A DNA stretch of 64,000 bases. It comes from Galactobacter valiniphilus. GTDB taxonomy: Bacteria > Actinomycetota > Actinomycetes > Actinomycetales > Micrococcaceae. The notes under the pieces are model-generated. The model was not told where the DNA came from. It worked only from the letters and a program-made list of their open reading frames with translations, and searched no databases. Shown here one piece after another: positions 1 through 8,326 of this stretch (positions within the stretch are counted from its first letter, which is position 1; each line of letters starts with the position of its first letter). Made by a program: the position numbers and the translations under genes. Location of the stretch: assembly GCF_003575975.1 (NCBI RefSeq), contig NZ_QQXK01000004.1:98357-162356 (forward strand), read 5' to 3'.

Positions 1-99
1 CGGGTGGGTGAGCGCGCCCTTGAGCGAGAGGGTCGCGGCGACCTCACACACGATCGCCGCGAAGAGCGCGCCGTGCGCGGAGTGCCTCAGCCAGTTCAC
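1..99 (-). CDS. SMR-family small multidrug/cation exporter, N-terminal fragment
   Basis: Only the first 33 codons are inside the window; the gene continues past the left edge. The peptide starts VNWLRHSAHGALFAAIVCEV and goes on with AATLSLKGA, which matches transmembrane helix 1 of small multidrug resistance (EmrE/SugE-type) proteins, including the membrane-embedded Glu (IVCE) that binds protons and cations. The GTG start overlaps the stop of the upstream oxidase gene as GTGA, so the two are translationally coupled and belong to one operon with the polyamine permease and oxidase. By context it may export a polyamine, guanidinium or another amine, but this is inference. The fragment is too short to separate the SugE/Gdx branch from the QacE branch. 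Confidence 0.72.
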   Translation of the reverse strand, partial: MNWLRHSAHGALFAAIVCEVAATLSLKGALTHP

Positions 100-1538
100 G
101 AATCGAACCCTAGCTTGAAGGCGTCGAGCAGCCGAAGCCACGGGCCGCGCTTGCCCTCACGCCGGTCGGAGCGGGCCATCTGCGCGGCGGTGAAGCGAAT
201 CGCCGGCCACGCGATGGGCTCCGGGGGGAACGGGAACGGGCGCTTCTTGACGAGCTGGGTGCGCGTGCGCTCGGTGTCCTTGCCCTCGAGCAGGTCGAGC
301 ATGACGTTGCCGGCGAAGCGGGTGGCGGCGACGCCGAGCCCCGTGAAGCCGGCGGCGGCCGCCACCCGTCCGCCGTGCGCCGTCGTGAAGAAGGAGAAGA
401 AGCGCGTGCACGTGTCGATCATGCCGCCCCAGGCGTGGGAGACCTTGACCCCCGCCAGCTGCGGGAAGAGCACTCCCAGGTGCACCACGAGCCGGCGGAA
501 GGTCGGCTCGCTCAGGTCCTGCTCCGGGCGCACCTTGCGGCCGAAGTGGTACAGCGCGTCGTAGCCGCCGATCAGGACGCGGTCGCGGCCCTCGGCGTCG
601 GTGATGAGGCGCAGGTAGTGGAAGCGGTTGTTCAGGTCGGTGAGGCCCTGGCGCTTCCTCCAATGCAGGCTCTCGCGCTGCTCGGGCGTGAGCGGCTCGG
701 TCACGATGGCGTAGTCGTAGACCGGCACCGTCATCCAGCGATCCCGCAGCAGGAGCGCTCGGAAGCCGTTGGTGGCCAGTGCCACCCGGCGTGCGCGCAC
801 CGTTCCGAGCGGGGTGGCGGCGTGCATGTCGTCGCCGCGGCGGCGCAGGCCCTGAACGGGCGTGTTCTCGTAGATGCGCACGCCCAGCCGCTCGCACACG
901 GCCCGCAGGCCGTACACGAGCTTGATGGGGTTCAGGACCACGCCGTCAGCGGTTGCCCAGTTGCCGAGCTGCGCGGCAGGGGTGTTGATCTCCTCGCGGA
1001 GCTGCTCGCCCCGCAGGAGCTTCATGCTCGGCTCCGCGGCCGCCATCTCCTCCAGGTACGCCTCTTGGTAGCGCTCCGTCGCCACCTTCACGACGCCCTC
1101 GCTGACCACGTCCGCGTCGATCCCGTACCGCTCGAGGGTGGCCAGGAGCTCCCGTAGGTTGTCCTCTCCGAGGCGTTCGAGCGTCTCGATCTCATCGGGA
1201 AGGTGCACCTTGGCGTTGGCGCGGCCGTGGGTCAAGCTCGGCTCGCAGAAGCCGCCGTTGCGCCCGGAGGCCGCCCAGCCGATCCGCTGGGCCTCCACCA
1301 GGACGACGTCGCGCCCCGGCTCGCGCTCCTTGGCCAGCAGTGCCGTCCAGAGCCCGGCGAACCCGCCCCCCACGACCAGCAGGTCCGCGGCGGCGTCCCC
1401 CGCCAGCGCCGGGTGCTCACTCTCGCGGGGTTGGTCGTCCTCCCAGAATGGAAGGCGCCGGGCGCCGCGCAGCGCTTCGTCGATTCCCTTCTGGTCGGCA
1501 CGGCGTTCTGCGAGTTCGTAGCTGGTCTGCTGCTGCAT
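96..1538 (-). CDS. FAD-dependent amine oxidase, PuuB-like (gamma-glutamylputrescine oxidase family)
   Basis: A 480-residue flavoprotein of the DAO/PuuB family. Residues 52-70 carry the dinucleotide-binding motif VVGGGFAG, followed by the RIGWAASGRNGG segment typical of PuuB-like oxidases that bind FAD near the Arg-Asn-Gly-Gly turn. The C-terminal half has WGGMIDTCTRFFSFF and a Gly-rich GFTGLGVAATR, which closes the FAD site. Known members oxidise gamma-glutamylputrescine or related amines to an aldehyde and H2O2. The gene lies 44 nt behind an APC permease and opposite an aldehyde dehydrogenase, which fits uptake, then oxidation, then dehydrogenation. The ATG at 1538 was chosen; a GTG 15 nt upstream is an alternative and neither has a clear ribosome-binding site. 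The exact substrate cannot be read from the sequence. Confidence 0.85.
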   Translation of the reverse strand: MQQQTSYELAERRADQKGIDEALRGARRLPFWEDDQPRESEHPALAGDAAADLLVVGGGFAGLWTALLAKEREPGRDVVLVEAQRIGWAASGRNGGFCEPSLTHGRANAKVHLPDEIETLERLGEDNLRELLATLERYGIDADVVSEGVVKVATERYQEAYLEEMAAAEPSMKLLRGEQLREEINTPAAQLGNWATADGVVLNPIKLVYGLRAVCERLGVRIYENTPVQGLRRRGDDMHAATPLGTVRARRVALATNGFRALLLRDRWMTVPVYDYAIVTEPLTPEQRESLHWRKRQGLTDLNNRFHYLRLITDAEGRDRVLIGGYDALYHFGRKVRPEQDLSEPTFRRLVVHLGVLFPQLAGVKVSHAWGGMIDTCTRFFSFFTTAHGGRVAAAAGFTGLGVAATRFAGNVMLDLLEGKDTERTRTQLVKKRPFPFPPEPIAWPAIRFTAAQMARSDRREGKRGPWLRLLDAFKLGFDS

Positions 1539-1582
1539 GGGGAGCGGGTTCACTTTCAGGGGGAAGGACGGGTGTTGCTGGC

Positions 1583-3019
1583 TCAGTGAGCGCTGGTCGA
1601 GTCCTCGTCGCTGGGGGCGACCCAGCCGGAGGCCTGGTCGCGCTTGCGCACGACGGCCCAGATGATGACGCCGGCCGCGAGGACTCCGAGGGCGATGAAG
1701 AGCTCCTTGAGTCCTCCGTAGCCCGTGATGGAGAAGCCGGTAGCGCCGACCACGAGGATTACGGTCAGGAGCACCGCCAAGACGATCGAGAGCGGCGTGA
1801 AGAAGCGCGGCAACTTGATGGGCCGGACGGCGTCCGGGCGGTCCTTGCGCAGCAGCCAGTAGCCGGAGACGGCCAGGATGTGCGTGAGGATGTAGCCGAG
1901 GTTGCCGGTGACGATGATGGCCAGCGGGGACTGCAGCACCACGAGCACCAGGATGTTCATGACGAGCATGACGTTCAGGGAGCGCATGGGAATGCCGCGG
2001 CGATCCAGCTTGCCGACAGCCGGCACCGTGACGTGCTCGCGGCCCATGTTGTAGAGCACGCGGGAGGCGTCTGCGACGGACGTGGTCATGATGAGGATCA
2101 GCGAGGCGATGAGGCAGATGACCATGAAGTCGCTCGCGCCGCCGACCAGGTTTCCGAAGGCCCCCACGAAGAAGGCGGCCGGGTCCTCGTCGATCGCCGC
2201 TTCGCCGGCGTAGCCGCCGAGGGTGAGGGGGATGAGGAAGAAGACGCCGAGGCAGAAGAGCACGGCGGCCTTGATGGCACGCGTGGTGTCCTTGACGGAG
2301 TTCTTGTACTCGGGGGCGAAGGTGGCGCAGACCTCGATGCCGAAGGTCGTCCAGGCCATGATGTACATCCACACGAGAGCCGTGCGCAGGCCCTCCCAGC
2401 CGGAGGCGAGGCGCCACGTGAGCTCACCCGGGTGCCAGTCACCGCTGAAGAGCGGGAGGACGATGAACACGAAGAGCGGGATCATCAGCAGAGCAGCGGT
2501 GATGTAGACGAACGACATCGCCATGCGCACGCCGATGGCGTTGATGCCCCAGAGCAGCACGATGACGCCGAGGCCCACCACGATGGGGAAGCTCAGGTGG
2601 ATCGGCCCGAAGGACACGGCCCAATCGACCTCGGGGAACCACTGGGCCTGAACCAGGGCACCGGTCACGGCACCATACGTCGCCAGGTTAGTGCCCCAGG
2701 GGAGCCAGTAGCCGACGCCGGCCAAGGGAGCCACCCAGGGCGCGCGCGACTTCCACGCCTTGGCGGCGTAGTCGGCGATGCCGCCCGAGGAGTTCGGGAA
2801 CATCGTGGCGAGTTCGGTGTAGAGCCAGTTGACGCCCATGGCCAGGATCATCGAGATCGCCCAGAGGATGGCGGCGCCCCAGCCTCCAAGACCGCTGATT
2901 GAGGCTCCGAGGGTGGCGATGAGCGCGGCCGGCATGGTCATCGACATGGCGAAGCCGTCGAACCAGCGCATCTTCTTGGGCAGGGCCTGCGGCGGTGCCG
3001 TCGTGGTCTCTGAGGACAT
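1583..3019 (-). CDS. APC-superfamily amino acid/polyamine permease
   Basis: A 478-residue membrane protein with about 12 hydrophobic segments. The first helices contain MSMTMPAALIATLGASISG and the TM3 region NSSGGIADYAAKAW, both typical of amino acid-polyamine-organocation transporters such as PuuP and the glutamate:GABA exchangers. The start at 3019 (MSSETT) was chosen because GGAG lies 6 nt upstream; the open frame runs 18 codons further up but without a ribosome-binding site. It is the first gene of a minus-strand operon, followed by the PuuB-like oxidase and the SMR exporter, and is transcribed divergently from the aldehyde dehydrogenase. Putrescine or a related amine is the likely substrate by context. 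Confidence 0.88.
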   Translation of the reverse strand: MSSETTTAPPQALPKKMRWFDGFAMSMTMPAALIATLGASISGLGGWGAAILWAISMILAMGVNWLYTELATMFPNSSGGIADYAAKAWKSRAPWVAPLAGVGYWLPWGTNLATYGAVTGALVQAQWFPEVDWAVSFGPIHLSFPIVVGLGVIVLLWGINAIGVRMAMSFVYITAALLMIPLFVFIVLPLFSGDWHPGELTWRLASGWEGLRTALVWMYIMAWTTFGIEVCATFAPEYKNSVKDTTRAIKAAVLFCLGVFFLIPLTLGGYAGEAAIDEDPAAFFVGAFGNLVGGASDFMVICLIASLILIMTTSVADASRVLYNMGREHVTVPAVGKLDRRGIPMRSLNVMLVMNILVLVVLQSPLAIIVTGNLGYILTHILAVSGYWLLRKDRPDAVRPIKLPRFFTPLSIVLAVLLTVILVVGATGFSITGYGGLKELFIALGVLAAGVIIWAVVRKRDQASGWVAPSDEDSTSAH

Positions 3020-3217
3020 GACGATCTCCGTTCGTTCGGCACGTGAGCGTGCAAGGGGGGTGATGCAGGACACTGTGCCCCAAGACTTGTCGATACATCA
3101 AGAGTTTTGGCAGAACAATGTCGAATCCGCAAAATCTTACGACCAACTATTGCCTGGATCACAATCGCGGGGTTAGCGTGGCGGCATTCCCCTTCGTCCC
3201 CTCAGGAGAGAAGCAGC
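3020..3217. promoter_or_regulatory. Divergent promoter region of the polyamine cluster
   Basis: This 198-nt divergent region separates the permease from the aldehyde dehydrogenase. It is clearly less GC-rich than its surroundings around 3080-3150. An imperfect palindrome, CTTG-N9-CAAG, lies at 3086-3102 and is a plausible site for the Lrp-type regulator encoded downstream at 4758. No convincing -35/-10 pair could be fixed. AGGAG just before 3218 serves the aldehyde dehydrogenase. Confidence 0.45.
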
Positions 3218-4669
3218 ATGCAGACCTTGAACGCCAGCCCCCAGTTGTTCATCGCCGGCGAGTACAGCGACGGCACCGGCACCGAGCGGGTGGACATCGT
3301 CAGCCCCGCGACGGGCGAGGTCGTTGCGGCCCTCCCGGTGCCCACGGCCGAGGACCTCAACCGCGCGGTGGCCGCCGCCAACGAGGCACAGCGCGCCTGG
3401 CGCAAGGTCGGTGTGTGGCAGCGCGCCGAGATTTGCCACCGCATCGGCGACAAGCTTTCCGAGCGCGCCGAGGAACTCGCCCGCCTGCAGACCTTGGAGC
3501 AGGGCAAGCCGCTGAGCGAATCCCTCGCCGACATCAACGAGGCTGCGCAGCTCTTCCACCTGCACGCCGAAGACGCCGTGCGTCTGTACGGCGAGACACT
3601 CCCGTCCACCGACACCACCAAGCGCATGTTCACGCGCCGCGAGGCCGTGGGTACCTGGGGCATCATCACCCCCTGGAACTTCCCCCTGCTGATGTTCACG
3701 GAGTTTGTGGCACCGGGCCTCGCCACGGGCAACGCGCTCGTCGTCAAGCCCCCGACGCACACGTCCCTCACCGTGCTCGCCGCCATGGAGTGCCTCGTCG
3801 AGGCCGGGCTCCCCGCCGGGCTCGTCAGCGTACTGCCGGGCCAAGGTGACTTCGGCTCCCAGCTCGTGGCCCACGAGGGCATCCACGCGATCGGCTTCAT
3901 CGGCTCCTCCGCCACCGGCGCCAAGATCGCCGCGACCGCCGGCCTCAAGCGCTCGGTCATGGAGTGCTCCGGCAACGGCCCCGTGGTGGTGCTCGAGGAC
4001 GCGGACATGAAGCGCGCCGCCAAGGCTGCCGTCGACTCCGCCTTCTACTGCGCAGGCCAGGTCTGCTGCGCCACCGAGCGCGTCATCGTTGTCGAGGCCG
4101 CGCACGACGCCTTTGTTGCCGCCGTCCTCGAGTACTCCAAGACCGTCCAGCTGGGCGACCCCTTCTCCGAGGACACCAACCTCGGCCCCCTCAACAACGA
4201 GGGCGTCGCCGCCAAGATGGACCGCCACATGGCCGATGCCCGCGAGCGAGGCTTCGACATCCTCGTGGGCGGCGGCCGCGCCGAGGGTTTCCCGACCGAC
4301 CTCTACTACAACTTCACCGTGGTGGACGGCGTCACCGAGGACTCACTGCTGGCCAAGGAGGAGTCCTTCGGCCCGGTGCTCCCGATCATCACCGCCAAGG
4401 ACGACGACGACGCCCTGCGCATCGCCAACGCCGACGCGCTGGGGCTGCAGTCCGCCGTGTTCACGAAGGACATCAACCGTGCGTTCCGCTTCATGGAGGA
4501 GCTGGAGACCGGCCAGGTCGTCGTCAACGACTCCAATGGCTGGTGGGACATCAACATGCCGTTCGGCGGCGCTGGCGGCAAGGGCACGGGCTGGGGCCGC
4601 ATCGGCGGCGTCTACACCCTGCACGACATGACGGATCTGCGCACCGGCGTGCTGCACATCGGCGACTGA
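3218..4669 (+). CDS. NAD(P)-dependent aldehyde dehydrogenase (PuuC/GabD-like)
   Basis: A 483-residue class 3 ALDH-fold enzyme of normal length. Visible motifs are WGIITPWNFPL (cofactor-binding loop), GFIGSSATG (Rossmann turn), the general-base Glu at about residue 249 in MECSGNGP, and the nucleophilic Cys at about 283 in GQVCCAT. The usual ELGGK motif is replaced by ECSGN, keeping the Glu. It would oxidise an aminoaldehyde such as gamma-glutamyl-gamma-aminobutyraldehyde, 4-aminobutanal or succinate semialdehyde to the acid. The ATG at 3218 follows an AGGAG box; the longer open frame from 3107 lies in the promoter region. It stands divergent to the permease-oxidase operon and is followed by a terminator and an Lrp regulator. 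Confidence 0.93.
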   Translation: MQTLNASPQLFIAGEYSDGTGTERVDIVSPATGEVVAALPVPTAEDLNRAVAAANEAQRAWRKVGVWQRAEICHRIGDKLSERAEELARLQTLEQGKPLSESLADINEAAQLFHLHAEDAVRLYGETLPSTDTTKRMFTRREAVGTWGIITPWNFPLLMFTEFVAPGLATGNALVVKPPTHTSLTVLAAMECLVEAGLPAGLVSVLPGQGDFGSQLVAHEGIHAIGFIGSSATGAKIAATAGLKRSVMECSGNGPVVVLEDADMKRAAKAAVDSAFYCAGQVCCATERVIVVEAAHDAFVAAVLEYSKTVQLGDPFSEDTNLGPLNNEGVAAKMDRHMADARERGFDILVGGGRAEGFPTDLYYNFTVVDGVTEDSLLAKEESFGPVLPIITAKDDDDALRIANADALGLQSAVFTKDINRAFRFMEELETGQVVVNDSNGWWDINMPFGGAGGKGTGWGRIGGVYTLHDMTDLRTGVLHIGD

Positions 4670-4686
4670 TCGTCCCGGCAGATCCT

Positions 4687-4720
4687 GTGAGCCCCCGTAT
4701 CCTCGGATGCGGGGGCTCAC
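4687..4720 (+). terminator. Hairpin terminator after the aldehyde dehydrogenase
   Basis: Perfect 11-bp inverted repeat GTGAGCCCCCG/CGGGGGCTCAC with a 12-nt loop, 17 nt after the stop codon. There is no T-tract, as is common in high-GC actinobacteria. Confidence 0.75.
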
Positions 4721-4757
4721 GCACCCCATGGCACCCTTTCATCCGTCAGGAGTCCCC

Positions 4758-5261
4758 GTGAAGGAAGAGAACCGCCAGCCGGCACCGCCCGCGCTGGACG
4801 AGCTCGATCGCAAGCTGATCGCCGCGCTGCAAAAGGACGGACGCAAGCCCTTCAGCGCCCTCGCCGAGGAGTTCAACGTCCCCGCTTCGTCGGTTCGCTA
4901 CCGAGTCCAGCGCCTGGAGGAATCCGGCGTGCTACAGATCGTGGGCATCGCCAATCCACTGAACATCGGCTTCGATCGTCTCGCCCTCATCGGTGTGCGG
5001 TGCGAGCCCGGAACGGGCCGCGCCGTGTGTGCCGCACTGAGCGAGTTCCCCGAGACGAGCTACGTCGTGCTCACCACGGGCAGCTTTGATGTCATGGTCG
5101 AGGTCGTCTGCAAAGATGTCAGCCACTACGCGGAGTTCATGTTCGAGCACCTGCAGAAAGTACCCGGGGTGGCGAGCACCGAAACGTTCTTCGTGCTGGA
5201 GGCACACAAGCTCGCGTACGGCTGGGGCGTGGGCGAGGCGGTTCCCTCGGCCACAGAGTAG
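4758..5261 (+). CDS. Lrp/AsnC-family transcriptional regulator
   Basis: A 167-residue protein with an N-terminal winged-helix domain (ELDRKLIAALQKDGRKPFSA, then the recognition helix with SSVRYRVQRLEESGV, residues 14-62) and a C-terminal RAM ligand domain (VVLTTGSFDVMVEVVC, about 105-125). The GTG at 4758 has AGGAG 5 nt upstream; a longer frame from 4707 would run through the terminator hairpin. Lrp proteins sense amino acids and related nitrogen compounds as octamers or dimers. Its position next to the polyamine catabolic genes suggests it is their local regulator, possibly acting at the divergent region 3020-3217. Confidence 0.9.
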   Translation: MKEENRQPAPPALDELDRKLIAALQKDGRKPFSALAEEFNVPASSVRYRVQRLEESGVLQIVGIANPLNIGFDRLALIGVRCEPGTGRAVCAALSEFPETSYVVLTTGSFDVMVEVVCKDVSHYAEFMFEHLQKVPGVASTETFFVLEAHKLAYGWGVGEAVPSATE

Positions 5262-5286
5262 GCCGGCCAAGGCGCGGCAGCACCGC

Positions 5287-6168
5287 TCAGCCGCGGTGCT
5301 TGCCGCTGCCGCCCTGCCCGCGATCGGCGTGCTTGCCGCCGCGCGAGGACCCGCCCTCGGAACGATCGGCCGCGCGGCCCTGCGCCCCGCGATCGGCGTG
5401 CTTGCCCTGGCCCTTACCCTGGGACCGGTGCTGGCCCTTCTCCATGCCGTGCCCCTTCCCCTGTCCCTTCCCGGAACCGTAGGGGTTCCCCTTCCCGTGG
5501 CCCTTGCCGTGGCCGTTGCCCTTGCCTGGCTTGGAGCCGGTGGTCGAGCCGTTGTTCGAGGATCCGTCACCCGGCTTCACGGGCGCGGGCTTGCTGGGCG
5601 CGGGCTTGCCCGGAGCCGGCTTCGAGGGCGCCGGTTTGCTCGGAGTGGGTTTCACGGGGGCGGGCTTGATCGGCGCGGGCTTGCCCGCGCTGGGCCGCCC
5701 AGCGCCGCTCCCCGGGCCCGAAGAGCCCGTGGCAGTGGCGGGGCGGACCGCCGCGGACGACGGGGCGCGTCCCTTCCCTGGCGCGGCAGTACCCGCGCGC
5801 CCGTGCGTCGCGGTGCCAGCCGGGGCCGCCCCGCTGCCCTGGCCACCCGCGTCAGCCGAGCCGCCCTCGGCTGAACCGGCGGACTCCCCGGCCCCGCCGC
5901 TCGCCCCGAGCACCCGCACCACGGATGCCTGGAGCTGCGCGGGCTGGGTGTTCACGGCCTCGGCGTCAGAAGGCAGGCCCAAGGGATCGGACGGCGGGGC
6001 CGCCTCGGCCGACGGCGAGGCCTGCTCGGGAATGGCGCTCAGCGCGGCTCCGGCGACGACCGCCGCGGCAATCGCGCCCCATGCGGCGAAGCGTGCCCCT
6101 TGGCGCGCCCCGTGGCGCACGGGGCCGACTGCCAGCCACGCGGGCGCGGCGACGTGACGACCAGGCAT
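5287..6168 (-). CDS. Repeat-rich single-pass membrane or wall-associated protein of unknown function
   Basis: A 293-residue protein that I do not recognise. One hydrophobic segment (about residues 30-48, AAWGAIAAAVVAGAALSAI) follows a basic N-terminus, so the bulk is probably outside. The middle contains a tandem Lys-Pro array (KPAPIKPAPVKPTPSKPAP and further units, about 160-205), and the last 90 residues are a Gly-Lys-His tail (GKGNGHGKGHGKG). The KP array looks like a peptidoglycan-spanning stalk; the His/Lys/Gly tail could bind metal, polyanions or wall polymers. The ATG at 6168 follows a GGGGGG box. Base composition matches the neighbours. It is convergent with the Lrp gene, whose stop is 25 nt away. 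Function is unknown; low complexity will make database hits unreliable. Confidence 0.7.
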   Translation of the reverse strand: MPGRHVAAPAWLAVGPVRHGARQGARFAAWGAIAAAVVAGAALSAIPEQASPSAEAAPPSDPLGLPSDAEAVNTQPAQLQASVVRVLGASGGAGESAGSAEGGSADAGGQGSGAAPAGTATHGRAGTAAPGKGRAPSSAAVRPATATGSSGPGSGAGRPSAGKPAPIKPAPVKPTPSKPAPSKPAPGKPAPSKPAPVKPGDGSSNNGSTTGSKPGKGNGHGKGHGKGNPYGSGKGQGKGHGMEKGQHRSQGKGQGKHADRGAQGRAADRSEGGSSRGGKHADRGQGGSGKHRG

Positions 6169-6308
6169 GACAACCCCCCTTCGGGCCCCGCGTTCCCCCG
6201 AACGCGACGCGGACCCAGACCTCAAGCAAAGATGACAGTGTGCAGAATGCATCGCCTACTGAATCAGTGTTCTGCCACGTTGGCAAGGAGTCGCCAACGG
6301 TCCGGCCC

Positions 6309-6818
6309 TCAGCGCTCGCGCAGCGCCCTGAAGTAGCGCCGCCGCACCACGGCCTGCGCCGCGAGCAGCGCGGGGAAGGCGAGCGCCCACCCGAACCGGT
6401 CGGAGGGACGCGTGAGCGAGCGCAGGGTCAGCGAAAACTCCCCGCCTTCAGCGGCCCGATGCAGGATGAAGGCCTCCTCGCCGCGCACCGGATGCCCGGG
6501 CAGGGTCCGGTAGGCCAGGGCCACGCGCAGCGGCGTGCTGACGACCTCCGCGACCTCCACCGGCTCGCGCACGCTCACCCCGAGCGCCCGCACCACGATC
6601 ATGGGCCGCGCGCCGGCAACGGCCACTCCGGGCGGGGTCACGGAGAAACCGCTGCGGGTCTTCACGCCCCACTCCAGGAGGGCCGCCCCGGCGGCCGTCC
6701 AGGCCGCCTCGCCCGAGCCCACGCCCGAGGTGAGCTCGGCGCGGAGGTACCCGCGCGGCGTCGTGCCCCAGGCCTCACTGCCCGGCATGGTCAGGCCGCG
6801 TGATCCGTCCACCGTCAT
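6309..6818 (-). CDS. DUF1990 family protein
   Basis: A protein of about 169 residues. The C-terminal part, with RTLPGHPVRGEEAFILHR, a FSLTLRSLTRPS stretch and GWALAFPALLAAQAVVRRRY, matches the actinobacterial and plant DUF1990 family, whose biochemical role is unknown. The start is uncertain: ATG 6818 sits directly behind a G-run, while an ATG at 6857 would add 13 residues. The gene is divergent from the dehydrogenase at 6883, with only about 65 nt between them, so the two promoters must overlap. Confidence 0.75.
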   Translation of the reverse strand: MTVDGSRGLTMPGSEAWGTTPRGYLRAELTSGVGSGEAAWTAAGAALLEWGVKTRSGFSVTPPGVAVAGARPMIVVRALGVSVREPVEVAEVVSTPLRVALAYRTLPGHPVRGEEAFILHRAAEGGEFSLTLRSLTRPSDRFGWALAFPALLAAQAVVRRRYFRALRER

Positions 6819-6882
6819 CCCCCCCGCGCTTTTCGGTATCCCGTGATGAGATGACATCACACCCGGGAGCCTAGGAGGACGC

Positions 6883-7794
6883 ATGAACCACCCCACCGTC
6901 CCCCGCGTCGGCGTGATCGGCCTGGGCGCCATGGGCGAGCCCATGGCGCTGCGCTTGCTCGAGGGCCACGGCCAGGTCCACGCGGCCGGCCGCTCGCCGC
7001 GCCCCGCGCTCGTCGAGGCCGGCGCCACGTGGCACGCCGACTACCCCTCGCTCGCCGCAGCCTGCGACGCCGTCCTGCTCATGCTCCCCGACGTCCCCGA
7101 GGCCGAGGCCGTGCTCTTCGGAGGGCCCGACGGCGCCGTGCCCGGCTTGCTTGCCCGGGTCACCGAGCGTTCAACGGACCTCCTGATCCTCATCGGCTCC
7201 ACGAGCTCCGCCGTGGCCGTGCGCGCCCTCGCCGAACGCGTCGAGGCGGCCTCCGGCGGCCGTGCGCGGCTCGTCGAAGCGCCGGTCTCCGGCGGCGTGG
7301 ACGGCGCGGTGGCCGGCACGCTCTCCATCATGATGGGCGGCAGCGAGGCCGATTGCGCTGCCGCCGCCCGGGCCCTCGCGCCGTGCGGCAGCCCCGTGCG
7401 CCTGGGCCCCGTGGGCGCCGGAGAGGTGGCCAAGGCCTGCAATCAGCTGGTCGTCTCCGCGACGATCCTGGCCCTCGGCGAGGCCACCGTGCTGGCCGAA
7501 CGCTCCGGCCTCGACGTCCAGGCGATGTGGGACCTGCTGGACGGCGGCTACGCCGGCTCGCGCCTGCTCACCACCCGCAAGCAGCGCCTCGTGGAACACG
7601 ACGATTCGCCCTCCGGCGCCGCCAAGTACCTCCTCAAGGACCTGCGCTGCGGCCTCGAGGTCGCCGAGGCCACGGGAACGAACGCCGAGGCGCTCCCGGC
7701 CCTCGAGGCCACCTTCGCCCGTATCGGCGCGGCGGGCCTCGGGGACAACGACATGTCGGTCACGCGGCGCTACATCCCGGGTGAAGGCGACTGA
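6883..7794 (+). CDS. NAD(P)-dependent beta-hydroxyacid dehydrogenase (3-hydroxyisobutyrate dehydrogenase family)
   Basis: 303 residues, the normal length for this family. The N-terminal Rossmann fold has GVIGLGAMGEPMALRLL (about residues 9-25). The substrate-binding APVSGGVDGA motif (about 134-143) and the helix with the catalytic Lys (GAGEVAKACNQLVV, about 178-192) follow, then the C-terminal KYLLKDLRCGLEVAE stretch. Such enzymes oxidise 3-hydroxyisobutyrate, tartronate semialdehyde or 6-phosphogluconate-like substrates; the specificity cannot be told here. GGAGG lies just before the ATG. There is no metabolic partner nearby, and the gene is probably monocistronic. Confidence 0.88.
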   Translation: MNHPTVPRVGVIGLGAMGEPMALRLLEGHGQVHAAGRSPRPALVEAGATWHADYPSLAAACDAVLLMLPDVPEAEAVLFGGPDGAVPGLLARVTERSTDLLILIGSTSSAVAVRALAERVEAASGGRARLVEAPVSGGVDGAVAGTLSIMMGGSEADCAAAARALAPCGSPVRLGPVGAGEVAKACNQLVVSATILALGEATVLAERSGLDVQAMWDLLDGGYAGSRLLTTRKQRLVEHDDSPSGAAKYLLKDLRCGLEVAEATGTNAEALPALEATFARIGAAGLGDNDMSVTRRYIPGEGD

Positions 7795-7843
7795 AGATCT
7801 TGGCCGCGGGCGGCGCGCCGGCGGCTGGTAGCCTCACAGTGTT

Positions 7844-7872
7844 CGACGCCGTGTGGTGACCCGGCGGCGTCG
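7844..7872 (+). terminator. Possible hairpin behind the dehydrogenase
   Basis: Inverted repeat CGACGCCG/CGGCGTCG with a 13-nt loop, about 50 nt after the dehydrogenase stop. It could end that transcript; no T-tract. Confidence 0.4.
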
Positions 7873-7912
7873 CCTGTCAGGCAGACCCGGGTCCGCTTCG
7901 GAGTCAGCACCC

Positions 7913-8326
7913 ATGCCCAGCACCACCACCCGCCGCAGGGCCTCTGTGGCCGTGTCCATCGGCGTGACCGCCACGCTCGCCACGACCCTCACGGGCTGCG
8001 GCAACGGCGCCACCGACACCTCGGACGAGTACGCGCGCATCTGCCGCGACACCACCACGCAGCAGCGTGTCGAAGACGAGAAGTGCAACGAGTCCGGTTC
8101 CGGGCGCGGCTATCACGGGCACTCCTACATGCCCTACTTCTTCTTCCTCGGCAACAACTCCCGCACGCGCGTCCCGGCCGTGGGCGAGAGCGCCACGGGC
8201 GGCACCTCCACGCTGCCCGACGGCAAGAGTGCACGCAGCGGCGTCTCCTCCAAGGGCGAGACCTTTGCGCGCGGCACGGCCCGCGGCGGCTTCGGAGGCT
8301 CCGGCAAGGGCGGCTTCGGCGGATGA
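7913..8326 (+). CDS. YgiB-like (DUF1190) lipoprotein
   Basis: A 137-residue predicted lipoprotein: basic N-terminus, hydrophobic stretch VAVSIGVTATLATTLTGC with lipobox LTGC, then a small domain with CRDTTTQQRVEDEKC and YMPYFFFLGNN, and a Gly-rich tail GGFGGSGKGGFGG. This plan (lipobox, paired Cys, Gly-rich end) resembles YgiB/YjfM of enterobacteria, and as there the next gene is a glutathionylspermidine-synthase-like protein. The ATG of the next gene overlaps the stop (ATGA), indicating coupling. GGAG lies 9 nt before the start. The role is unknown; envelope location is inferred from the lipobox. Confidence 0.68.
   Translation: MPSTTTRRRASVAVSIGVTATLATTLTGCGNGATDTSDEYARICRDTTTQQRVEDEKCNESGSGRGYHGHSYMPYFFFLGNNSRTRVPAVGESATGGTSTLPDGKSARSGVSSKGETFARGTARGGFGGSGKGGFGG

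Noticed and set aside
1340..2902. A 520-codon plus-strand frame opposite the permease and oxidase
   Set aside because: Asp/His/Glu-rich antisense frame without any family resemblance.
5560..5700. CRISPR-like array
   Set aside because: The repeats are in-frame codons for Lys-Pro-Ala-Pro units inside a protein gene, without unique spacers.
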